Assembly: GCA_947471565.1 (NCBI GenBank)
Contig: CANIVT010000007.1
Coordinates: 70,909-103,815, forward strand
Direction: 5' to 3'
Length of the DNA stretch: 32,907 bases
Source of the DNA: Spartobacteria bacterium
GTDB lineage: Bacteria > Verrucomicrobiota > Verrucomicrobiia > Chthoniobacterales > UBA6821
Numbering within the stretch: position 1 is the first letter of the stretch; each line of letters starts with the position of its first letter. Below, in pieces: positions 17,701 through 24,676 of the stretch. The notes beneath the pieces were generated by a model. The model worked only from the letters and a program-made list of their open reading frames with translations. It searched no databases and had not been told where the DNA came from. Both the position numbers and the translations under genes were made by a program.

Positions 17701-20700
17701 AACTGCCGATATCGATGGAGGATCCCCGAGCTCCCGCCCACCCCGCTCCTTGAACGCCGCCGAGGAGATTCATCGCCCCCGTAGATTTGATCTCGAGGCG
17801 CCCGGCATCTTGCACCGGATTTGCCGAGGCCGTCTTAGGGAGTGACTCCGAGGCTTTCAGCAGTCGGTATTCCGCGCTCTGAGCCAGGAGCGCAGGGGAA
17901 GTGATCTCGTAAAGCTCTGTCACATCCTGGACAAGGCGTCCACCCCGCATGTCATTATAACGGATACCAGCCACCATGGCGGTACCGTTCGGCATCTGCA
18001 GACTTGAAGGATTCCTCTCTTGGGCCATGCCGGTCGGTGTGATCAGGAAGCCTCCGGGGAAAAGCGCATAACGCGCCGGCAGGAGCGTGTAGGTGCCGGG
18101 AGCGAGGCCTGATCCCCCTGCAAGGGTGATCCGGTCCCCTATTGCAAGCGAAGTCGAGAGATATCCGGGATCGCCACCCGTGCGCGAGCGGTCCGCAAAG
18201 TTCGCGACGGGTATGAATTCCGATCCGAACGAAGGAAGAATCGCGTAGCTTCCCGAGGAGGGCGCCGCGATATCCCGCGTTCCCTTAAGGCCACTGATCC
18301 ACTGGAAAGCCGCAAGCTCCCCACCTCCGCGCAGATCGATTGAGGAACCAGCGAGCGTGTTGACCGAGAGGGCGGAGAGATTCACCCCTTTGGAAGGCAA
18401 TCCCGCAGAGGCAATATCCACACCGGATGGGTCGATCCACTGTGTCCCGTTGATGATAATGCCATACGGTATGGTGACGCCTTCACCACTGAGAGGATCG
18501 ATAGCGGAGATGCTCACTTTGCCCGAAGAACCGAGCGTGAGGGTTTCCGTGACCGGAACAGAAATACCGACAACGATTCCTGCTCCGCTGACAGGATCCC
18601 TTGGTGAGGCACCCGTCCCGTCCCAACCGAGATTGATGGTTCCGAACGGAGCTTGCAGTGTGCCGTTCTGGGTGATCGTGGAGGCGTACAGATTCAACTC
18701 TCCTCTTGCCGAGAGGGGCAGGGGGAGAAGCCCTCCTGACTGCTCCACAAGGATAGATCCCTTTCCTCCGGTAGGATTATAGGCGGCGAAGGTCATGCGT
18801 GATGCAGTCACCGGGTGGATCTGGGCGGCACGAAGAATCAGGCTTCCTGCGATGTTGACCGCGCCATCTCCACGGATGATTCCTCCAGGTGCAAGGAAGG
18901 AAGCCGAGGAGAGATTTGCCAGGAGCAAATTGCCGATCTCGATCAGGCGGGCCTCGATTTGCAGGGAGCCATTTCCACCGGAAGGGCCTACATACGGGTC
19001 ACTATCACCACCGAAGGCCTTGCTCAGCTTTGTGTCACCCGGTGTTCTGGCTCCAACCATGGAACTTCCCAGCGCCGCATGGCCGGCTTTGAACGTCACG
19101 GGCGAATCGGCGCTTATTGTTCCCCCTGAAGCCACTCGGAGACTCCCGGGAAGAGTGATCGAGACGGGACCTGAGAATTCCACATTACCGCCGAGTGTCA
19201 GGTTCTCGAATCCTCCGGTATTTGCTGAATCAGCGGCCAAGTATCCCTTGGACGAGATCTTCGCATTCCGATCGGCTACGATCCTTGCGCCAAGACCCTG
19301 GAGGCCTTGGGTGATGATCAGGTTCACATCCCGGGGGTCGGCAATCTGCTCGGCGGGGTTGTTGAGGTTATAGAATCTCCCGGAACTGACCGAGAGAGTC
19401 CCTCCGAGGGCTGATGCGCCACCCGCCCTCCCGAGCAAGGTTCCCTGACTCTCCAACAACTGGCCGCCGGTGAGAGTGATGCTGCCACCGGAACTCTGAA
19501 CCGTCAGGTCTCCGCCACGGGCACGGGACAACCCCGAGGCGACAAATCGGTTAGCCGACGTACCCGAGACATCAAGCACTGATCCATTCTTGAGTTGGAG
19601 ATTTCCCTCCAAGTAAACATCCCCGCCTTCGAGGACCGCTCCCAGCCTACGCCCCAGTCCGAGCGGGTCGGGCATGAAGAGTGCGGTTCCTGCGGCACTG
19701 ATTCGCGCCCCACTTCCGATCTGCACCGTCGCGTAGGCCATGTCGGGATCAGAGCTGAGATTCTCCGGGAAGCGTACGTCACCCTTGATTGAGATCGCCC
19801 CACCCGGGACGGAAAGGGTTCCTGCCAGATTGATCAATTTCCCTTCCACAGAAAGCGAACCTGTGGTGGCGACCGGCGTTGTCGATGTCCTTGCAGGGAG
19901 AGCAATCGATGGGGAGAGATTGATGACAGCACCCTCGTCGATGGCGACCTTACCCCTCACCACATATCCGGGAGAAACGGTCGCCTTGGGATCCACCAAA
20001 CCTTGGGCGATAAGCTTCAGGTTAACAGCGGGTGATATCCCGGAGGGCATCTGCATCTCGCTGAAGCCGGTGGTGGAGCGGTAGAGAACGTTTCTTACCA
20101 CCGGATTCACCACCGCTCCGGAAGCGACGCGGATACCGGGGATCTCCTCATCGGCACTTCCCGATCCCGCCTCAAAGCCGATACCCTTGAGGTTGAAAAG
20201 AGAGAACCCACCGGCGCTGAAAAAGGAGGGGTTTAGCATCAGGATTCGACCGTCACCCGTAATACCACCGATCTGGATGGCCGGTGCCTTGATGGAGAGT
20301 TCTCCTGATCGGGAGCCAACCCCGCCAAAACCGCGAAGTTGCCCGGCCAGCATGAGGGAGCCATCGCGGATGGTCTTGACTTCAAGATCCTGACCACCCT
20401 CGATCAAGATACTTCCCCCTGAACCGACCTTAACCGAGGCATCCGACCCAACCCATGCACCCGCCGAGACATCGATCAGGCTCCCCCTCTCGATACCGAC
20501 ATCAAGCGCGGAGATGGAGACACTTCCACCGTCCAGCATCACCGTACCGGCCAGCGATCGATCCGTGAAATCATTGGCCACCAACCCCCTAGTGCTGAGA
20601 ATCGAGGAACTGCCAATTCTAATGATTCCCGTTGAGTCATATGCCTTAAAGCGGGACGAGTTGGCCCCGTCCAAGAGGATCAGATCGTCATAACTGACAT

Positions 20701-23680
20701 TGTAGGCGCTCAGGGAGATCCTGCCGCCGGGAGCCGATACCGTGCCATCGATGGCAAGGGAGGAAGCTAACAGATTCACGGATCCCGCAGGTCCAAGATC
20801 GAGGCTGACACCCCGGGGCAGCAGGATGGATCCGTCGTGATTGAGAATCGAGAGGTGGCCGAATCCACCACTCCCGAAGATTCCGGAATCGAGCCTGATC
20901 TGATTGATGACGCCGGAAGCGGATGACCCGGCTGATCCAATGACCAACTGCGGTGCATAGGGGGAGTCGGGAACAAGCGATGCACCTGAGTAAATCCTGC
21001 TTTGAAGGATCGCGAGATTCAGGGAAGCGGGATCGGGAAGATGCATATCCCCGGAGACAGAACGGAGTTGGCGGGCACCGGTCACGACTCCACCCCTCAT
21101 CGTTCCCTCCAGACTCATCCTCGGTGCTTGGATCGTGAGACTTCCTCCACTTCCCCCCTCATAGTAGGGGATTTCCGTCATGCTTCCCGCATTTTCAACA
21201 ACCCTTTCGTAAACCATGTCCGGCGTGGCCTTGGAGATATCGATGGGCAATCCATTGAAGAGCAATTTCGTGGTGGCGTATGTGGTTTCGCTAAACCTGA
21301 CCCAGCCTCCCGAGACATCCAGAACGGCACCCCTTCCTACATCCACGCGATCACCAGCCCGCAGGGCGATGCTTCCTCCATCCGCCGTCAACTCCCCTGC
21401 AGTCTTGCCGATGAGGCTCACGTAGCCTGCTGCGTTGCCCAACGGAGTTCCCACCCAATCCCTCCCTTCGTAGGTTCCAGTAATTCTAGTATCGATCGTG
21501 ATTTTCTTCCCGCGGAAAACACTCTCCCTCTGCAAGGGGAAGTCGGCCAATTCCGGCCCGCGCAACTCGATCGTCTGGAAATTCCTGGCCCCGTCGATCT
21601 CGGTTCCTGTGGAACCCGCGACACTGATCAGGCTTCCCGGATCCAGCGTGATTTTCCCTTCGGCAGAGGTGCCCACCGCACCGGTGACAAACATCCCGAA
21701 TTGCTGGGTAGCGGGGCGATACCAGTTTCCGGCAGTAATGCTGATCCCCGAGTCGAGTCGTGCCGGCACACTCGATGAATCACCCGTGGAGAGACGAGAC
21801 GGACGCGTCATGTCATAATAGATATTTTCGTTTGCCTCACCGGTTACCGGTTTGGCACCGGGAGCCAGTACGATGGAACCCCCTTCGGCCCTCACCGAGT
21901 TTCCCATCATTGCAATCACGGAGGAAAGTGAGACCTTGGTACCCGGCAAGGTTGCGGCACTCAATGCCTCGGGAAGGATCCTGATCACGCCCGCAGAACC
22001 CAGTAGAATACTTCCCGTGGTGCCACCCGGCAGGGTCTGGTCATACCAGTAGGGACTGAATCGGGTATAAGTGGGCACCACGGCGTTGTAGACCGCCTGC
22101 AGATCCACCCTGCCATTGAGTGTTACTGAGGTGGAACTCTCGATAACGCCGTTCTGCGTGAGATCCCGTCCGACCATCGCGGCATGGCCTCGGGGCATCT
22201 CGATCAGGCCGTTATTCACAACCGTACCGACCCGGGTTCCCGATTGGTCGGTGGAAAAGGTTTTGGCCGCGGTCCTGTCCGCATCATCCACAACACGACC
22301 TACATGGACATCCAACCCGCGAAGACTCGGATCCGATGAGGGGTGGGCATTCACCCCCACCTGAAGGCCCGCCGCAAGAATGGTCTGTCCATCGGGCGTG
22401 GAGATCGTGCCATCATTTTGCACACTCGGTCCCACCAGCATCACGCGCCCTCCAGTTCCATTGGGATTTGCGGTGGAGATCGAGGCGCCCTTTTCCACCT
22501 TCAGACCACCGATCGCAGAGGCGGTAATCGTAGTGCCGTTTCCCGGATCCCAGGATTCAGGATAATTCTGCGATGAGGAAAGTTTCAGAGCTGAGAAGAG
22601 GAACTGGTAATCGGTGTTGTTGAGCAGGCCACGCCCCTCGATCCCATTCATGGGATCGCCTGCAAAATAGGGGTTGATGGGGAGGGTGGAGGCAACCAAA
22701 GAGTGGATATTCACCTCGGAGCCGTTGTGGAACATGATCCCGTCCTGGTTGAGAATATAGACCTGTCCCCTCATGTTCTCGGTTCCCGGAGTTCTGCCCC
22801 CTGAGGTTATCCTCCCGTAGATGCTCGAGGGGGAAGCCGTGCCCGTGATCTTGTTGAAGGCGATCCACTTGCCTGCATCCGCACCGCCCCTGCTCTGGTC
22901 GAAGTTCACCGTGGTCCTGGGACCGACGTTGAAGTTCTTCCAGTAGAGATAGGCATTCTGTTCCGTCTGGGTGATCTCGACGTTGTGGTCTCCCGAGGAC
23001 TGAAGACCGGTCTTGTCCGCATTGATGGAAGCGCCCTTCCATGAGGTGGTCAGGGGCTTTCCGGCACCATCAAAACCATCGTGCGGGTGAAGCCAGTTTG
23101 CAGACAGACCATTCGGGATCACAGCCGACCCGTTGACTGTTTGCCCGTTGGGAAGGGTAGGATTACCGGATCGGGCGGCGGCCCTGGCAGTAGCTGCGGC
23201 ATTTTGTTGCATAGCCCGCATGGCACCGACGGCCGTGTCGGACCGCTCAATAGACTGACGTGCCAGTGCGGCCGTCATGGCGGCAGAAGCCGCTCCGGCA
23301 TTCTGGAGATTGGAGGCCGAGCCGCGACCGGCAGTTCCTGTGGCCGCCCCCCCTGTCGTACCCATCGTGATGGCCAGAAGAGGAGGCGAAGAGGTAAGGA
23401 AGAGGAGGGCGGAGAGAGCGCTTGCCGTGATGCGATAGCCTAGGGGTAGGCGTGGGAGAGAGGAGTGAATCGTCGAGCGTTGAGGGTCGAGGGTCGAGGG
23501 CTGGATGGGGTGAGGCAAAGTCGAGAGTCGAGAGTCGAGAGTCGAGGGGGGGGTACCCTCTTTGTAGTAGGAACTGAAGGAGGTCCCGATAGCCCTTGCT
23601 TCCAACTTCAAACTCACAACTCTCAACCTCTCTCTACAGAGACGGGAGAGATGCTTCAAATTGGGAAAAAGGCGCGTCAT
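11702..23680 (-). CDS. Giant filamentous haemagglutinin-type adhesin (TPS domain, DUF3739)
   Basis: A 3992-codon frame for a very large exported beta-helix protein, probably an adhesin of the two-partner secretion type. The most likely signal peptide core is at about residues 81-104 (SALSALLFLTSSPPLLA). After an Ala-rich stretch comes the TPS/haemagglutinin N-domain (about 188-370), with VYILNQDGIMFHNGSEVNIH and SLVAST. Thousands of residues of Gly/Ser/Asn-rich beta-helix repeats follow. A LysM-like segment lies at about 2311-2358. The C-terminal region (up to about 3900) has the DUF3739 pattern, for example GDVDLIAPTGYIDAGDAGIR, then a Pro/Ala-rich linker and an acidic Gly-rich tail. No ATG, GTG or TTG lies between the heptamer repeats and the signal peptide, so translation should start upstream: ATG 23680, or a GTG/TTG at about residues 19-22. 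No TpsB transporter is in the window. Confidence 0.9.
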   Translation of the reverse strand: MTRLFPNLKHLSRLCRERLRVVSLKLEARAIGTSFSSYYKEGTPPSTLDSRLSTLPHPIQPSTLDPQRSTIHSSLPRLPLGYRITASALSALLFLTSSPPLLAITMGTTGGAATGTAGRGSASNLQNAGAASAAMTAALARQSIERSDTAVGAMRAMQQNAAATARAAARSGNPTLPNGQTVNGSAVIPNGLSANWLHPHDGFDGAGKPLTTSWKGASINADKTGLQSSGDHNVEITQTEQNAYLYWKNFNVGPRTTVNFDQSRGGADAGKWIAFNKITGTASPSSIYGRITSGGRTPGTENMRGQVYILNQDGIMFHNGSEVNIHSLVASTLPINPYFAGDPMNGIEGRGLLNNTDYQFLFSALKLSSSQNYPESWDPGNGTTITASAIGGLKVEKGASISTANPNGTGGRVMLVGPSVQNDGTISTPDGQTILAAGLQVGVNAHPSSDPSLRGLDVHVGRVVDDADRTAAKTFSTDQSGTRVGTVVNNGLIEMPRGHAAMVGRDLTQNGVIESSTSVTLNGRVDLQAVYNAVVPTYTRFSPYWYDQTLPGGTTGSILLGSAGVIRILPEALSAATLPGTKVSLSSVIAMMGNSVRAEGGSIVLAPGAKPVTGEANENIYYDMTRPSRLSTGDSSSVPARLDSGISITAGNWYRPATQQFGMFVTGAVGTSAEGKITLDPGSLISVAGSTGTEIDGARNFQTIELRGPELADFPLQRESVFRGKKITIDTRITGTYEGRDWVGTPLGNAAGYVSLIGKTAGELTADGGSIALRAGDRVDVGRGAVLDVSGGWVRFSETTYATTKLLFNGLPIDISKATPDMVYERVVENAGSMTEIPYYEGGSGGSLTIQAPRMSLEGTMRGGVVTGARQLRSVSGDMHLPDPASLNLAILQSRIYSGASLVPDSPYAPQLVIGSAGSSASGVINQIRLDSGIFGSGGFGHLSILNHDGSILLPRGVSLDLGPAGSVNLLASSLAIDGTVSAPGGRISLSAYNVSYDDLILLDGANSSRFKAYDSTGIIRIGSSSILSTRGLVANDFTDRSLAGTVMLDGGSVSISALDVGIERGSLIDVSAGAWVGSDASVKVGSGGSILIEGGQDLEVKTIRDGSLMLAGQLRGFGGVGSRSGELSIKAPAIQIGGITGDGRILMLNPSFFSAGGFSLFNLKGIGFEAGSGSADEEIPGIRVASGAVVNPVVRNVLYRSTTGFSEMQMPSGISPAVNLKLIAQGLVDPKATVSPGYVVRGKVAIDEGAVINLSPSIALPARTSTTPVATTGSLSVEGKLINLAGTLSVPGGAISIKGDVRFPENLSSDPDMAYATVQIGSGARISAAGTALFMPDPLGLGRRLGAVLEGGDVYLEGNLQLKNGSVLDVSGTSANRFVASGLSRARGGDLTVQSSGGSITLTGGQLLESQGTLLGRAGGASALGGTLSVSSGRFYNLNNPAEQIADPRDVNLIITQGLQGLGARIVADRNAKISSKGYLAADSANTGGFENLTLGGNVEFSGPVSITLPGSLRVASGGTISADSPVTFKAGHAALGSSMVGARTPGDTKLSKAFGGDSDPYVGPSGGNGSLQIEARLIEIGNLLLANLSSASFLAPGGIIRGDGAVNIAGSLILRAAQIHPVTASRMTFAAYNPTGGKGSILVEQSGGLLPLPLSARGELNLYASTITQNGTLQAPFGTINLGWDGTGASPRDPVSGAGIVVGISVPVTETLTLGSSGKVSISAIDPLSGEGVTIPYGIIINGTQWIDPSGVDIASAGLPSKGVNLSALSVNTLAGSSIDLRGGGELAAFQWISGLKGTRDIAAPSSGSYAILPSFGSEFIPVANFADRSRTGGDPGYLSTSLAIGDRITLAGGSGLAPGTYTLLPARYALFPGGFLITPTGMAQERNPSSLQMPNGTAMVAGIRYNDMRGGRLVQDVTELYEITSPALLAQSAEYRLLKASESLPKTASANPVQDAGRLEIKSTGAMNLLGGVQGAGWAGARGSSIDIGSSRDFQIGGAASVGTIALNAAALSSWNAGSLLIGGFRNISSTGVSVTAASAKVILDNAGTPLTAADLILVAKDGIILKENASISAMGSGAASAINLEGNGAVVRTSSDSSATVTRRESDKEAPITGYEIGNGVRINGGSINLDSSGRGFISQSAELSADAYGIAAGSIAMGFDGTMSDGVLNLLGNPLDNLSGARKVNLTSYGSIEFRGQGVFGFAGTESIALNAATILGTGIGDGILSLNAGTILLGNSAGVSGAPLRAKTEDGSPRTPSGTLELNARTILVGENDLSLDGFSYVSLNASGVLAGSGKGELHAGTKPMTYTTIAGDSLETLAQTYGVASEAIADLNRDVLSEQDLQALSGGLPILISQTTDLFVTTPFVTGVQGAKTTITSSGGMRLLAPDPEYVTQSSVTPGLGSKLTLEGSTLSINTSIMLPSGELAARATAGDLIIGTGGVASLNVGGTSRTINSVTQFTDAGSMEFSSAGGDVIIGQKGKLLLNAAAKGSAGSLAILAPSLADTVSGRKAGRLSLENGAVIQALAGSGGEGGSLLLDLGELASISQLGFGRTGEGEVIGISDAGFTKSFDLRVRTGDLAIDNSLVNRNVTMTTDNGSITVTPDGVIDASGKTGGNIALQASGSVILMPNSALTVHGDTYDNAGKGGSVFLSAGAAVERSAEDGTTYLDINRDAVLDLQTASSIDLGVTAAATRLDQFGGTLHLRAPITADLSDIQIGSFDATIVGASSIAVEGYQLYEISGATADMIQSIPVNVQGLPYTGTQNVQQLALDNAQGFFGAAGYNSDTANAIRSRLTANQQSTINNILNLAPGVEIINRTGNLTLNTDWDLSTSRVGENGAPGFLTLRTSGDIRFEGALSDGFQNATYTANLIALNNALPQNFQSWSYGIGAGADLASASSETSLREGAGSVWIGKTSLTGNVVIPANEQGRAQTAGAIQGFFQVIRTGTGDIRVSSADSIRLMNQFSTIYTAGAPDADQNLNGSFDAPRLANSSGRLNANSTVLGSSQQSQFVPLYSYGGGNISLKAGANVEHLQPDPDSPGRFAADSSRQLPVNWLSRRSEIAPEGTWNSINLRGDTEALSTTWWVNFPSFFQGIGTLGGGNITMLAGGNISNVDASLPTQGRMAGRDGARRLTPGESTLVETGGGDLILRAVGNLDAGIYYTERGDGLIMASGDIVSNPTRDVYGDYLHSIVKKDPSFRSPERQESLKDAILPTSFFLGKGSLSVTAGGDALLGPVGNVFLLPPGINNDLRYKTYFSTYGQDASFAATALAGNLTLRTKILNDSAYSTWLYHSGMGNAETAHPKPGVYQPWLLIAEKDPLDAQFRILPQMASLLPGTMNLASLSGDINLQGDLTLSPAPQGTLNMLAAASIRGVFRQIPGTVWSGSVINVSDASPESIPSLMAPRSQPVLPSGLANLQTDTTYLGAVGAALTETASYTGINAILQGKVARHDQTLLHRNNPEPIRITAGTGSLSGVELFAPKKTEIKVGGDLYDVAIAIQHLLRSDVSIISAGGEMRLYDANNPDLLAAILDLKSLPPEYARPQPRSGDIQISGPGMLQVIAGGNIDLGTGDVRSDGTGVGITSIGNARNPALPFEGASLITVAGASLPGSLAGAGLNASGLFEKVSAMPGAGDYFKDLKNVALGNWESSISSKLSSLQSVQELKDDLWLTADEKSRLALSLFYIVLRESGRDFNDVDSPTYRTYKNGQDAIASYLPAGQEGSIVLNSRDIRTKSGGAISMLAPGGGIILSPFAVSQSLTPPGIVTESGGTVNIYTKENVDIGIGRIFTLRGGDIMIWSNLGNIAAGSSAKTVATAPPTRVLLDPQSGDVQTDLAGLATGGGIGVLAAVAGVRAGDVDLIAPTGYIDAGDAGIRSLGNLNLAAEKILNADNILAGGVTVGAPPPAAPSAPPPAAPPPAAPPAGSTAAAAAGNSAAENSASRNDRNDQGDQQPSIFSIDILGYGGGDDDEKRAANASVAPVQASL
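16600..16750 (-). other. LysM-like segment inside the giant adhesin
   Basis: Residues about 2311-2358 of the giant protein read MTYTTIAGDSLETLAQTYGV followed by a helix with ADLNRD and a closing GGLPILI. This fits the beta-alpha-alpha-beta LysM pattern (YTV-x-GDSL-x-x-IA, then a loop with N). LysM modules bind N-acetylglucosamine polymers such as peptidoglycan. The match is by eye. Confidence 0.65.
23473..23548. repeat. Heptanucleotide repeat array in the adhesin 5' coding region
   Basis: On the plus strand, four heptamers at 23473-23500 (tcgagcg, ttgaggg, tcgaggg, tcgaggg), about 20 bases of degenerate sequence, then four at 23521-23548 (tcgagag three times and tcgaggg). They are followed by a run of eight Gs at 23546-23553. 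All are read within the N-terminal part of the giant adhesin frame, giving peptides such as STLDSRLSTL. Unit length and G-run length are not multiples of three. Confidence 0.9.
23599..23626. repeat. Second heptamer-periodic tract in the adhesin 5' region
   Basis: Four consecutive degenerate heptamers on the plus strand: cttccaa, cttcaaa, ctcacaa, ctctcaa. The unit differs from the 23473-23548 array but the period is the same. It lies nearer the proposed ATG at 23680. Confidence 0.7.
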
Positions 23681-23713
23681 CAGAGTTTCTGATACTAGAA
23701 CAGAAACCCTCTG
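23681..23713. promoter_or_regulatory. Imperfect inverted repeat abutting the adhesin start codon
   Basis: Arms at 23681-23691 (cagagtttctg) and 23701-23713 (cagaaaccctctg) pair with a two-base bulge around a nine-base loop, immediately upstream of ATG 23680 on the minus strand. In the mRNA it could block ribosome access or mark a protein-binding site. The role is inferred only. The rest of 23714-23899 should contain the promoter, but no convincing -35/-10 pair stands out. Confidence 0.4.
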
Positions 23714-23899
23714 TCGGCGCGTTACAATTCCGACAAAAATCGACTCTTCATCAGAGACGGAGGATGCAATCTGTAGATTTTTATCACACCACCGATTGGT
23801 TAACCGGGGCTAGATCGGCAAAGACCCATTTAAGGACTGGCGAATGTCATGTTCGTTCAACAACGCATCGGATCATAGGTAAAGGGAGGACGTTGCCCT

Positions 23900-24643
23900 T
23901 TATCTTAGGATACTATCTACTTGTCGTGCCCCCAATTTCAGGATCATTTCCCGGTGAAATTTCTTCATTTGCTCATTCCATGTCCGCGGGTTGTTGGGGA
24001 AATTATTCCTCCACTCGTCGTAAAAATCGACATAGCTCTGTTGCATCCCTGCAACCGCCTGCTGAGCTTCTGGAGGCAGCTTGGACAATTCGGCTTGGTC
24101 CACTTTATAAAAAAGCGGCTCTTCAAGTATAACCCGGCCCGAAGAGGCGTCCTCATTCGATGTATCATTGGAATTGGATTGAGCGGTACCATCGGATGAG
24201 GACGATATGTTTTTTGTAGATCTTGATACTTCACCAGATTGTGGTGATTGGCTGCTTCGCTCATTTCCCGACACAAGGTTTTGGTCCATCCTGGAAAGAG
24301 GAGATGATTGGGCCACGGAAGGAGTCTGAATATCGACCATGTTTCCAGCAGAATTGACAACCCCTACACTTTTCTCTGGATTGGAATTACCAAGTCCATC
24401 TGGGAGTATAGCAACATGGAATTCACCACTGTCAGCCGTCCTCTCTGCACGATTTACTTGTGTGGACACCGCTGACACATTGTTTTCGTGAGTCTTCCTG
24501 GAAGGAACGATTGAACCAGAGCTTGTCTCATCAGACCTCAGGACATCCCAGCATAAAAGCAAAAGTGCCAAGGTCAAAAAACACCCCGTTCCACTTAGAA
24601 TAAAAACCAGTTTTTGATTTCTGACGAGTGGAGACACAATCAA
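23900..24643 (-). CDS. Unrecognised single-pass membrane protein, Ser/Asn-rich
   Basis: No family recognised. The 247-aa protein has a short N-terminal cytoplasmic tail (MIVSPLVRNQK), one hydrophobic helix at about residues 12-32 (LVFILSGTGCFLTLALLLLCW), then a low-complexity Ser/Asn/Thr-rich region to about residue 170 that looks disordered. A more structured C-terminus follows (about 172-247), rich in charged and aromatic residues: FYKVDQAELSKLPPEAQQAV, then NNFPNNPRTWNEQMKKFHRE. A type II membrane orientation with the C-terminus in the periplasm is likely. It lies 33 bases after the large PEP-CTERM gene and 219 bases before the giant adhesin, all on one strand, so a link to surface-protein export or anchoring is possible. 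Confidence 0.7.
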   Translation of the reverse strand: MIVSPLVRNQKLVFILSGTGCFLTLALLLLCWDVLRSDETSSGSIVPSRKTHENNVSAVSTQVNRAERTADSGEFHVAILPDGLGNSNPEKSVGVVNSAGNMVDIQTPSVAQSSPLSRMDQNLVSGNERSSQSPQSGEVSRSTKNISSSSDGTAQSNSNDTSNEDASSGRVILEEPLFYKVDQAELSKLPPEAQQAVAGMQQSYVDFYDEWRNNFPNNPRTWNEQMKKFHREMILKLGARQVDSILR

Positions 24644-24676
24644 GTCCTCTTGCAGGATGCCTTAATCCATCAAAAG

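Noticed and set aside
11823-23443. Many plus-strand open frames of 60-260 codons opposite the giant adhesin gene
   Set aside because: They are antisense shadows of a GC-rich repetitive gene, overlap each other and show no domains or start signals.
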